From Thermomicrobium roseum DSM 5159 (GTDB taxonomy: Bacteria; Chloroflexota; Chloroflexia; Thermomicrobiales; Thermomicrobiaceae): a stretch of 64,000 nt of DNA. A program made the translations under genes and the position numbers. The stretch lies in NCBI RefSeq assembly GCF_000021685.1, contig NC_011959.1:1240001-1304000 (forward strand). Direction: 5' to 3'. Positions 17,622-25,921 of the stretch are shown in pieces. Position 1 is the stretch's first letter, and each line of letters starts with the position of its first letter. The notes under the pieces were generated by a model. That model was not told the DNA's origin. It worked only from the letters and a program-made list of their open reading frames with translations, and ran no database searches.

Positions 17622-18479
17622 TCAATCGTTATCAGCCTGGCCAGTGAGTCCGCGCAGGCGTTGCCGCTGGATGATCGAGACCACTTCCTTCGCGATCTCC
17701 TCGATCGACTTCCCCGTAATGTTGACGAGTGGCCAAGGATAACCGCTCCGTGCGATGCGGCGGAAATAGATCAGTTCCTCCGCCACCTTCTCGGGATCGG
17801 CATACTCGCCCGGCAGCGTGCCACCGAGCGCCTGGAGGCGATGTTGCCGGATACGGACCAGCTCGTCCTTGTCGATCGTCAATCCGACGATCTTGCGTTG
17901 ATCGATTTGCCGCAGCTGCGGAGGCGGCGGCACGTTCAGGATGATCGGCACATTGGCCACCTTCCAACCGGACATGGAGAGATAGACCGAAAGCGGCGTT
18001 TTGGACGTCCGCGAGACGCCGACCAGCACGATGTCGGCTTCCCCGAGCGTCTCCAGACCCTGGCCGTCATCATGCCGGACCGTGTACTGGATCGCTTCGA
18101 TCCGCTGGAAGTATTCAGGCCCGACACCGCGTGCTGCACCTGGTCGCAGGAGTGGCTCGACTCCTACCTTCTGGGAGATTTGGCCCAGTAGCGGGCCGAG
18201 CAGATCGACGTGATCGATGAGACGGGCATTGCACTCGCGGACGAGCACACGGCGAATCTCGACGATCACCACCGTATGCACGATGATCCCGTTCGCCTGC
18301 TCAGCTGCCTCGACGACTTCCCGAACCTGATCCAGCGTCCGCACACCTGGATAGCGACGAACATCGAACTCGACGTGCGGGAACTGCGCCATCGCCGCAT
18401 CCAGCACGGCCTGTGCGGTCGTCCCCACCCCATCGGAGACGAGGAAAACCGTGCACCGTGGCCGCGTCACTCCTGTCAT
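17622..18479 (-). CDS. Pyruvate phosphate dikinase/PEP synthase regulatory protein (PDRP/PPSR, DUF299)
   Basis: A bifunctional kinase/pyrophosphorylase that phosphorylates and dephosphorylates a threonine on PPDK or PEP synthase, switching the enzyme off and on. The 285-residue protein starts with the family N-terminus TVFLVSDGVGTTA and holds the P-loop GVSRTSKTPLSVYLS near residue 150 and the C-terminal motif GKSIEEIAKEVV. Length agrees with the family (about 270-280). CAGGAGCG precedes the ATG. The controlled enzyme is not in this window, so whether it acts on PPDK or PEPS is open. Confidence 0.93.
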   Translation of the reverse strand: MTGVTRPRCTVFLVSDGVGTTAQAVLDAAMAQFPHVEFDVRRYPGVRTLDQVREVVEAAEQANGIIVHTVVIVEIRRVLVRECNARLIDHVDLLGPLLGQISQKVGVEPLLRPGAARGVGPEYFQRIEAIQYTVRHDDGQGLETLGEADIVLVGVSRTSKTPLSVYLSMSGWKVANVPIILNVPPPPQLRQIDQRKIVGLTIDKDELVRIRQHRLQALGGTLPGEYADPEKVAEELIYFRRIARSGYPWPLVNITGKSIEEIAKEVVSIIQRQRLRGLTGQADND

Positions 18480-18579
18480 CGCTTCGCTCCTGTCGGCACT
18501 CTCCCGAGCCGAGCATACTCGACTGGTAGAATCCCGGAGGCACGGTCGTGACGGGGTTCAGGTAGAGAGCGGTGAGATC

Positions 18580-20997
18580 GTGAACGGTTCGACCACACCG
18601 CCGAGCGTCGATCGAGCGCGACGGTCGCTCCCGCACCGTGCAGGACGAGTCGCATCCTGGCGACCGACCATCGAACAGCTGGCTTATACGGTTCTCGCTC
18701 TTCTGGCGCTCTGTACACGCTTGTGGGACCTCGGCTCGCGGGCACTCCACCATGACGAGTCGCTCCACACGTATTTCTCGTGGGTCTACGAGCAGGGAAA
18801 CGGTTATATCCATCATCCGATGATGCATGGCCCATCGCTGTTTCATCTCGATGCTCTGGCATATCTGCTGTTCGGCAGCAGTGACTGGGCATCGCGTCTA
18901 CCAGCTGCCCTTTTCGGCGTCGTGCTCGTCCTCTCGCCGGCGCTGCTCCGGGACCGCGAGTTGCTCGGTCGCTGGGGGGCATTCGCCGCGAGCACCTTTC
19001 TGCTGCTTTCTCCTTCTGTGCTCTACTTCAGCCGCTTCATCCGGCACGATATCTTCGCCGTCACTGCAACCGTGCTGCTTTTCGTGTGCTTTCTGCGCTA
19101 TGTGCACGAGCCCGCGCGGCGCTGGCTGGTTGGTGCGCTGGTAACCGGTGCATTCATGCTGACGACGCACGAAGTGACCTTCGTTTCTGCCTTTATCCTC
19201 GTCACGTTCATCGCGGTCGCCCTCGCTGCCCGCGCGGCGCCGATCCTTTTGGCGACGAGCGGACTTGCTCTGGCAGCGTTCGGTGGCTCGGTGCTCCTGT
19301 TCGAGGCACTGGGTGTTCCTGGATTACCGGCGATACCATGGGAAAATCCAACCGCGGAGGCGATCCAGACGTTCGCGATTCGACTCCTCACTCATCCGAT
19401 CACGCTCGCTGCTCTCGGTATCTTCTTCTTGTGGGCCTTTTGGAGTTGGCGCTTGCTCACCCGGGAAAAAGGTCCGGACCAATCATGGAGCGCCTGGTTA
19501 CAGCGCATCGCGCCGCCCGGCTCGGTGGCCTCGGCCATTGCCACGGCGCTGGCTGATCGAGCCGGGCTCGCCTGGGGAACGAGCATCGGCGCAGGAATCT
19601 TCATCGCACTCTACACCAGCCTCTTCACGAACCTCGGCGGTCTCGCCAGCGGAACCGTCGGCGCGCTCGGGTACTGGCTCGGGCAACACGGTGTCCAGCG
19701 CGGGGAACAGCCGTGGTTTTACTATCTCGTGATGCTTCCTCAGTACGAACTCATCGCCGTGGCCGCATTTCCGGTCGGGCTTGTCCTCGCGCTCCGCGGA
19801 GGACTGGCTGCGCTCCGGCGCGGCACGCCACTACCGGCTTCCTGGCTGACGCTCACCTTTCTCGTCTATTGGGGAGCCATCATGCTCGCTGTCCTCTCCT
19901 GGGCGGGCGAGAAGATGCCTTGGTTGGTGATCCACATCACGGTTCCCTTGTGTCTGCTCGCTGGTTTGCTCGTCGGCAGGTTTCTCGAGGAGTTCGAGCA
20001 TGCCTGGATACGCTGGAACCGCGCTGAACATCGCCTCGCGCTCGGCCTAGCGACGCTCGTCGTCGCGCTCCTCGCACAGTGGTTCCTCGCGATGGCCTGG
20101 GTCACAGCCGGTCCATTCGAGACGACGCAGGGTCCTCCGACGCGAGGAATTCGTTTCGGCGGGGAGACCGCGCTCCGCCTGGCATGGGTACCGGTGCTCG
20201 TCGCTGCTTTCGCAATCATCGTGCCAGCTGTCGATCGACGATGGCGCCAGTTCGCACTTCCAGCAGTCTCCGGTTGGCTGATCGCGGCAGCCCTCTTTCA
20301 GGTCCACGCTGGATGGCGGGTGACCTATCGCGAAGGAGACGTGCCGCGCGACATGCTGATCTATGTCCAGACAGCACCACACGTCGTCCAGCTCACCCGC
20401 GACCTCGAGCGCTTTTCGCACGAGCTGACCGGAGGGATGGATCTGGAGATCTGGTACGACTCGGGAACGCAGTGGCCAATGAACTGGTATCTTCGCGAGT
20501 TTCCACGTCGCCGCTATTTCGGTACGACCCTCAACACCCTTCCCGAGCATCCGCCGCCGATCGTGCTCTACTCGCTCGAATACTTGCGTCCGGAAACCGA
20601 TGCCCTTCTGCGGAGCCAATACACGAGCTTCGATTATCCGATGCGCTGGTGGTATCCAGAAGAGACCACGTACCGAGCATTCGCGATCGCGCCCGAACTG
20701 AAGAATCCAGCACGCCAGAACCTCCAAACGAGTGATCTCCCGCCGTTCACGCTCGGCGATGTACTCCGGAGCATCTGGCGCAGCCTGGCGAGTGCCCGGG
20801 AACCATCGCAACAGGCCAAGCTGTTTCGCTTGGTCGCTCTGCGTGAACTGCCCTCGCCGATCGGCTCGTACCGTTTCCGCCTATATGTCCGCAACGACCT
20901 GCTACCGGCTTTCCAGGAGATCCGGCTGCAGCAACCGCGGTTGGACCCGGTCCTGGCAGCACCACCAGTCTCGACCGAGAGGGAGGCATCGTCATGA
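18580..20997 (+). CDS. Polytopic membrane protein, TIGR03663/GT39-like
   Basis: An 805-residue integral membrane protein with about 12 predicted helices. The N-terminal part has the pattern of dolichol-phosphate-mannose-type glycosyltransferases: an early RLWDLGSRALHHDESLH with an acidic pair in the first loop, then repeated hydrophobic segments. A soluble domain of roughly 200 residues at the C-terminus (from about 620) contains many Trp/Tyr. This matches the TIGR03663 family seen in Chloroflexota and archaea; donor and acceptor are unknown. Start choice is weak: GTG at 18580 lacks a strong ribosome site. Its stop overlaps the start of a second membrane protein (ATGA), so the two are coupled and probably work together on a surface glycan or glycoprotein. 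Confidence 0.8.
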   Translation: MNGSTTPPSVDRARRSLPHRAGRVASWRPTIEQLAYTVLALLALCTRLWDLGSRALHHDESLHTYFSWVYEQGNGYIHHPMMHGPSLFHLDALAYLLFGSSDWASRLPAALFGVVLVLSPALLRDRELLGRWGAFAASTFLLLSPSVLYFSRFIRHDIFAVTATVLLFVCFLRYVHEPARRWLVGALVTGAFMLTTHEVTFVSAFILVTFIAVALAARAAPILLATSGLALAAFGGSVLLFEALGVPGLPAIPWENPTAEAIQTFAIRLLTHPITLAALGIFFLWAFWSWRLLTREKGPDQSWSAWLQRIAPPGSVASAIATALADRAGLAWGTSIGAGIFIALYTSLFTNLGGLASGTVGALGYWLGQHGVQRGEQPWFYYLVMLPQYELIAVAAFPVGLVLALRGGLAALRRGTPLPASWLTLTFLVYWGAIMLAVLSWAGEKMPWLVIHITVPLCLLAGLLVGRFLEEFEHAWIRWNRAEHRLALGLATLVVALLAQWFLAMAWVTAGPFETTQGPPTRGIRFGGETALRLAWVPVLVAAFAIIVPAVDRRWRQFALPAVSGWLIAAALFQVHAGWRVTYREGDVPRDMLIYVQTAPHVVQLTRDLERFSHELTGGMDLEIWYDSGTQWPMNWYLREFPRRRYFGTTLNTLPEHPPPIVLYSLEYLRPETDALLRSQYTSFDYPMRWWYPEETTYRAFAIAPELKNPARQNLQTSDLPPFTLGDVLRSIWRSLASAREPSQQAKLFRLVALRELPSPIGSYRFRLYVRNDLLPAFQEIRLQQPRLDPVLAAPPVSTEREASS

Positions 20998-22826
20998 GCG
21001 TACCGGCCTCGTCGGCACCTGAGCGATCGCTCCTCGATCGGGAGATCCCGCTCGGAGCAGTCATGCTGCGTCTCGCGCCGTGGCTTGCGGTACTCATTCT
21101 GGCAGCGCTGCCCAGGCTCTACGGTTTGCGCTCATACCCGCTCGCTCCGCAGGAAGCGCGGTTGGCTTGGGATGCCAGTCGTCTCGTCGCCGGCGGCGAC
21201 CTCACGACTGCTGGATGGACGCAGCCGCTTGCCACCGCCTTGGCGGCACTCTCTTTCTTTCTCTTCGGGCCGGGGGATGGGGCAGCGCGGCTGATCAGCC
21301 TGCTCGCCGGATTCGCGAGCGTGGCACTGGCTATCCGGCTCGGACAGCGCATCGATCCACTGCTCGGTTGGGCCAGCGGAATCCTGCTCGCCCTCTCCCC
21401 GACATTCGTCGTCGCCAGTACGCGACTCGACGGAACGATGTTGCTGGTCAGCCTGGCCCTGGCCGCTGCCTGTCTTTTCCTCGGTCCCGCACCCACGCGG
21501 CCCTCGGCGGTCATGGTGGGCCTGTTGCTCGGAACGCCTCCGCTCGCTCACCCGCTCGGCTGGATCCTGACGCTCGGTGGCACTGCCATTGCACTCGCAC
21601 GCTGGTCGCATCGCAGCCGGAATCTGGTTTCTCTGGTCGTGGGAGCCCTCCTCACCATCACCCTGACCAGCACGTTCCTCTTCACGCGCCCGGACGGCCT
21701 CGCACGGTTCCTCGTCACCAGCTGGCAGACGCTCGTTACGGAGTTTCTCGGTCAGCCGTTCGCTGCCTGGTCCCGTCCGCTCGTTCTCCTGGCGACCGAG
21801 GAGTTCCCGATACTCGTCCTCGCCCTCGGCGGGGCGATCCTGTCTATTCGACGCCGGGCTGCGCGGGGGCTCCTCGTCGTCGCCTTTCTCGGCGTCGGCA
21901 GTGCGATCCTCTTCGGGAACGGCCGGGCGAGTGCACTCGCACTCGCCGTAACGAGCGCGGTCTTTCTCGCTGGTTACGGTCTCTGTCAGCTTCTCCGCGC
22001 GATCCCGTGGTCGACGCTCCGGCGCAGCTGGGATAGCGCGGTTCTCGGCATGAGCGCTCTCGCGTTGCTTCTCGGTCTCAGCCTGATCGGCCGACTGCTG
22101 TCCGGTCCGCAAGGAGACGCCTTCGCTTGGTTGGCTGGTGTCGTCAGTCTCCTGCTGTTGCTCTTCGTCACGCTCTGGTCGATCCAGCAGCTGTGGCGAC
22201 GAGCCGTCGCACCACGCCGTACGCTCCTCGTCCTGCCGCTGCTCGCCCTGAGCTTCCTCGCCTCCCGCGACGCGATGCTCGCCAACGCGACCACGAGCTA
22301 CCGGCCTGGTACCGTTTTGCACGGTGAAGACAGTGCACCGGGATTGCGCACGACCGTCGACCGCCTCCGGCGGGCCAGTATGGACCTTACCATGTTCCAG
22401 TTCGATCCGCGTGATCCGACTGGTGGACACGGACTCGTCATCGCGCTCCACGATTCGGTCTCCCAGCCCTTTGCCTGGTACCTGCGTGACTTCCCGTCCT
22501 TGCGTATCGTCTCGACGAGCGACCTACCTCGTGCACTCGCGGATGCCCAGGTCATCGTCATACCTCCGGAAATGCACGCGGGAATCGCCGCAGCGCGGCC
22601 CGAGCTGGTCTGGCAACCGGTTCCCGCGCAACTCGCAGTCCCAGCGGTCCTGCGCTCACCACCCTGGGGACGTCTGGTGACCGGCATCGTCGATCCCCGC
22701 GATTGGCGAGAATACATCTCGTTTCTCCTCTACCGTCGAATCGCGGTACCGAATCTGCCGCAGACGGTTCTAGTAGGATTGGTGCCGGAGGTGGCAACGC
22801 GGGCCGGTTACTCGGCGGTCCCCTGA
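20994..22826 (+). CDS. Polytopic membrane protein, GT39-like, partner of the preceding gene
   Basis: A 610-residue membrane protein with around 11 hydrophobic segments between residues 25 and 430 and a soluble C-terminal region. Like its neighbour it starts with a helix followed by RLYGLRSYPLAPQEARLAWD, resembling the acidic first loop of GT39/GT83 lipid-linked sugar transferases, though the key acidic pair is less clear. The C-terminal region (DPTGGHGLVIALHD, WYLRDFPSLRIVST) resembles the C-terminal region of the upstream protein (WYLREFPRRRYF), suggesting the pair arose by duplication. The start overlaps the upstream stop by four bases. The response-regulator gene follows after 7 bases. Activity is inferred from fold only. 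Confidence 0.75.
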   Translation: MSVPASSAPERSLLDREIPLGAVMLRLAPWLAVLILAALPRLYGLRSYPLAPQEARLAWDASRLVAGGDLTTAGWTQPLATALAALSFFLFGPGDGAARLISLLAGFASVALAIRLGQRIDPLLGWASGILLALSPTFVVASTRLDGTMLLVSLALAAACLFLGPAPTRPSAVMVGLLLGTPPLAHPLGWILTLGGTAIALARWSHRSRNLVSLVVGALLTITLTSTFLFTRPDGLARFLVTSWQTLVTEFLGQPFAAWSRPLVLLATEEFPILVLALGGAILSIRRRAARGLLVVAFLGVGSAILFGNGRASALALAVTSAVFLAGYGLCQLLRAIPWSTLRRSWDSAVLGMSALALLLGLSLIGRLLSGPQGDAFAWLAGVVSLLLLLFVTLWSIQQLWRRAVAPRRTLLVLPLLALSFLASRDAMLANATTSYRPGTVLHGEDSAPGLRTTVDRLRRASMDLTMFQFDPRDPTGGHGLVIALHDSVSQPFAWYLRDFPSLRIVSTSDLPRALADAQVIVIPPEMHAGIAAARPELVWQPVPAQLAVPAVLRSPPWGRLVTGIVDPRDWREYISFLLYRRIAVPNLPQTVLVGLVPEVATRAGYSAVP

Positions 22827-22833
22827 GCGATCG

Positions 22834-23508
22834 ATGGCGCACATACTCGTCGTCGAGGACGACGCGCGTATTGCCAAGATTCTGGAACTTTTCCTGCGCC
22901 GCGACGGGCACACGGTCGTGACCGTTGCCGACGGAACGGCTGCGCTGGCGCGCTTCGAGCAGGAGCACCCTGATCTGGTCATCCTCGACCTCATGTTGCC
23001 GGGCACACACGGTCGTGACGTCTGCCGAGCCCTCCGTCTCCGCCATGCCACACCGATCCTCATGCTCACGGCGCTCGATGACGAGCGCGATATCGTCGAG
23101 GGACTAGATCTCGGGGCCGACGACTACGTCACCAAACCGTTCAAGCCGAACGAGCTGCTCGCCCGCGTGCGGGCACTCCTGCGGCGCGCCAGCGGACCAC
23201 CGGTGAGAGAACTTGTGTACGGGGATATCCGCATCGACCGTGAGGCACGCACTGTCTTCATCGATGATGAGCCGGTCACCTTGCGCCCACGCGAGTTCGA
23301 CCTCTTGCTGGCCCTGGTGAGCCAGGCGGGCAGAATCATCTCGCGTCAGCGCCTTTTGCAGCAAGTCTGGTGCGACCACGAAATCGACGAGGCTTCGCGC
23401 ACCCTGGACGTCCACGTCAATCGGCTGCGTCAGAAATTGCAGAAAAGTCGCGTCCGGATCGAGAGCATCCGAGGCATCGGCTACCGACTCGCTCTCAGTG
23501 AATCGTAA
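22834..23508 (+). CDS. Response regulator, OmpR/PhoB family
   Basis: A DNA-binding two-component regulator of 224 residues. The receiver domain has the acidic pocket Asp9-Asp10, the phospho-acceptor Asp52 (VILDLMLPG), Thr79 and Lys101 (VTKPFKP). The C-terminal winged helix carries the OmpR pattern LRPREFDLLLALVSQ and VDVHVNRLRQKL-type recognition helix (here DVHVNRLRQKLQKS). It lies 7 bases after the membrane-glycosyltransferase pair and 91 bases before the histidine kinase gene. It is probably the partner of that kinase. Targets are unknown. Confidence 0.94.
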   Translation: MAHILVVEDDARIAKILELFLRRDGHTVVTVADGTAALARFEQEHPDLVILDLMLPGTHGRDVCRALRLRHATPILMLTALDDERDIVEGLDLGADDYVTKPFKPNELLARVRALLRRASGPPVRELVYGDIRIDREARTVFIDDEPVTLRPREFDLLLALVSQAGRIISRQRLLQQVWCDHEIDEASRTLDVHVNRLRQKLQKSRVRIESIRGIGYRLALSES

Positions 23509-23599
23509 GCGTCCGGTTACGTTCCGTTTACATCGCGCGATCAGACTGAGGAGTGGCAGGCGGGGTGGAGACCACTCCGGTTGCCGGATAGGGTGAGCA

Positions 23600-25033
23600 G
23601 TGATCAGGAGTCTACGCGGCCGCTTGTTCGCGAGCTTCGTCGCGGTGGTGCTGGTCATGGTGACCACAACTGCTCTGGCTGCCATTTGGCCCCTCGTCCG
23701 CGCCCAGCGCGAGGTCAACCAGCGCGAGCTGGAGCAGCTGGCGGCCCAACTGGCAGTCGGCATCGATGCCGTTTACCGTCGCCCCGGACTGCGGCCGCTC
23801 CTGGGCGGTGAGTTCCTGCACGAACTCGGTGAGCGCAGCGGCGTGCGGCTCCTGATCATCGACCCGCAGGGGGCGATCGTGGCGGATTCGGTCGAGGAGC
23901 CGCTTCCCCCGGCCGTACGGGCAGCGGTCACCCAGGGGTTAGCGGAGGGCACACGAGAGCAACGATTCTCTCCTGGAAAGCGCGACCGGGCGGTCCGGCT
24001 CGCTGGTTCGGTGGGCGGCTACTCATTGGCGGCAGCCCCGTTGGCCAGCGTACCGGGAGCGACCCTCGTCGTCCTGGCGCCGGCACCGACGCGGGTCCTC
24101 CTGCGCACGCTGATCCCAGGGCTTGGGCTGGCGCTGGCTGCTGGGCTCGTCGCCTCGCTCGCTGTGACCTGGTTCCTTGCACGATCGATCGCTGGGCCGA
24201 TCGCGCGCCTAGCTGCAGTCGCCGACGCTATCGCGGCCGGTGACCTCTCGCGCCAGGCGAGTGACGCTGGGTCCGACGAGGTCGGGCGACTGGTGCGCAG
24301 CTTCAACACGATGGTGACGACTCTGCGGCGTCTCCTGGAGGGACAGCGCAACCTCCTAGCCAACGTCGCCCACGAACTCCGCACGCCGCTCACAGTGATC
24401 CAGGGATATGCCCACGCGCTCCGGGAGGGACTGCTCACCGAGGCGCCCGAGCGCGAGGAGGCGTTGCAGGTCATCGCGAGCGAGAGCGAACGGGCAGCGC
24501 GCCTCCTCACGCAGCTCTTGCACCTGACGCGCCTGGAAACCGGCCAGATCGCGCTCGAGCGCCAGCCTGTCGATCTGGCGGCACTGGTTCAACGTGTCCT
24601 GGCTCGTCACCGGCTGGAGGCTCAGCAGCGCCGTATCACGCTGACGGCGACGATCCCCGACGCACTGCTGGTTTCGGGAGATCCGGATCTGCTCGAGCAG
24701 GCGATCGAGAACCTGGTGCAGAATGCGCTCGTCCACGGCCGTGACGGGATGGACATCGTGATCAGCGCGCGGTCGATCCCCGCAACACCCCCGCGGGTCG
24801 CACTCACCGTCCGCGACACTGGTCCTGGTATTCCGCCCGATGCCTTGCCACACTTGTTCGATCGGTTCTACCGGGGAGCCCCAGCACAGAACGACCGGAA
24901 CGGTTTCGGACTCGGCTTAGCCATCGTCCGCGAGATCGTGACCCTTCACGGCGGGACGGTCTCGGTGGCCTCCGAACTCGGAGTCGGGACGACGTTCACG
25001 CTGGAACTCCCGGAAGCGACCGTGCTCGATTGA
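23600..25033 (+). CDS. Sensor histidine kinase (HAMP-HisKA-HATPase)
   Basis: A 477-residue membrane sensor. Helix one (about 9-33) and helix two (about 170-195) flank an extracytoplasmic sensing domain. Then follow a HAMP domain (ARSIAGPIARLAAVADAIAAG), a HisKA helix with phospho-accepting His258 (NVAHELRTPL), and the HATPase_c domain with N box (ENLVQNALVH), G1 (RDTGPGIPP), F box (LFDRFYRG) and G2 (GFGLGLAIV). All catalytic boxes are intact. The start is GTG at 23600 with AGGGTGAG upstream. It pairs with the OmpR-type regulator before it and precedes a secreted protein gene by 13 bases, so that protein may be a signal-modulating partner or a target. The signal is not evident. Confidence 0.94.
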   Translation: MIRSLRGRLFASFVAVVLVMVTTTALAAIWPLVRAQREVNQRELEQLAAQLAVGIDAVYRRPGLRPLLGGEFLHELGERSGVRLLIIDPQGAIVADSVEEPLPPAVRAAVTQGLAEGTREQRFSPGKRDRAVRLAGSVGGYSLAAAPLASVPGATLVVLAPAPTRVLLRTLIPGLGLALAAGLVASLAVTWFLARSIAGPIARLAAVADAIAAGDLSRQASDAGSDEVGRLVRSFNTMVTTLRRLLEGQRNLLANVAHELRTPLTVIQGYAHALREGLLTEAPEREEALQVIASESERAARLLTQLLHLTRLETGQIALERQPVDLAALVQRVLARHRLEAQQRRITLTATIPDALLVSGDPDLLEQAIENLVQNALVHGRDGMDIVISARSIPATPPRVALTVRDTGPGIPPDALPHLFDRFYRGAPAQNDRNGFGLGLAIVREIVTLHGGTVSVASELGVGTTFTLELPEATVLD

Positions 25034-25046
25034 GAGGAGGTCAGCC

Positions 25047-25745
25047 ATGTCGTGGAATCAGCTACGCAGTCGACGGTTCTGGATCGTGATGCTCCTGAGC
25101 GGAGCCCTCGCCTCGCTCGTGGCCAGCGCAGGGTTCGTGGCTGCCCAAGCAGCTCCTCCCACCCCATCCACGAAGGCCGGCATCTGCTCGTCGCTCGGAG
25201 AGACCAAAGCTGGGCCGCTCAGTGATCTCTTGAGCGCGTTAGTCAACGAGGGCATCATCACCCAGGACCAGGCAAACCGTATTCAGCAATATGTCACCGA
25301 CCGGGCTCGTACGCGCTGTTATCAGGCTCACGTTTTGTCACCCGCCGATATCCTGAGCACCACTGCGACCAAGCTCGGCTTGACCGTTAGCCAGCTCGAG
25401 GCAGAACTCCGGCAGGGCAAGACGCTCGCCCAGATCGCCGGTGAGCATGGCGTCACCCGCGATGACTTGAAGGCGGCACTGCTCCAAACAGCTCAGGCGA
25501 ACGCGAAGACGCTGGTCCAACAGGGTGTCCTCACGCAGGACGAGGCAGACCAGGCTCTGCGAGCGGTCGAGAGCAACCTCGACGCGCTGATCGACGCGAC
25601 TGGACCCTGGGGCTTCAAGCACGGCGCCGGATGGGGGCGCGGCCGGTATCACCGCTGGGGCTGGCAGTACGCTCCGGGCGCACCAGAGCAGCAAGGACAG
25701 AACGGAGCCCGCTTCGCTCCCTGGATGCCGATTTACAGCCAGTGA
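25047..25745 (+). CDS. Secreted helical protein of unknown function
   Basis: A 232-residue protein with a clear signal peptide (hydrophobic core about 13-31, cleavage near AAQAA). The mature part is Gln/Ala-rich and helical, with repeat units of the form LGLTVSQLEAELRQGKTLAQI and GVTRDDLKAALLQ, and two ITQDQA / LTQDEA helices. These resemble the short helical repeats of DUF2680-like exported proteins, but I cannot assign it. Two cysteines (in KAGICSS and RTRCYQA) may form a disulfide. The tail is rich in Gly, Trp, Arg and His and could bind metal. An ideal AGAGGAGGT site precedes the ATG. It ends the two-component operon, with a terminator just downstream. Confidence 0.75.
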   Translation: MSWNQLRSRRFWIVMLLSGALASLVASAGFVAAQAAPPTPSTKAGICSSLGETKAGPLSDLLSALVNEGIITQDQANRIQQYVTDRARTRCYQAHVLSPADILSTTATKLGLTVSQLEAELRQGKTLAQIAGEHGVTRDDLKAALLQTAQANAKTLVQQGVLTQDEADQALRAVESNLDALIDATGPWGFKHGAGWGRGRYHRWGWQYAPGAPEQQGQNGARFAPWMPIYSQ

Positions 25746-25771
25746 ATCAGCCTTGCCCTTCTCACTCCGCC

Positions 25772-25804
25772 CGGGGAGGAGGGTTCCCTCCTCCCCGTCT
25801 CGTT
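25772..25804 (+). terminator. Rho-independent terminator after the two-component operon
   Basis: A perfect 12-bp stem (CGGGGAGGAGGG / CCCTCCTCCCCG, 25772-25797) with a 2-base minimal loop is followed by TCTCGTTT. It sits 27 bases past the secreted-protein stop and just before the dxs promoter. Confidence 0.7.
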
Positions 25805-25825
25805 TGCCGGATCGGCGCGGGCATT

Positions 25826-25854
25826 TTGACGTCGATCAGCTTCCCTGTTACGAT
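25826..25854 (+). promoter_or_regulatory. Predicted promoter of the dxs operon
   Basis: TTGACG (25826-25831) and TACGAT (25849-25854) are separated by 17 bases, about 68 bases before the dxs start. With the terminator upstream this marks a new transcription unit. Confidence 0.7.
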
Positions 25855-25921
25855 CAGCATGTCCCGCACCGCTGCCCGTGTTTCGGTGACGCGCGGGGCG
25901 GTTCCGATGAGGGGGAATCCG

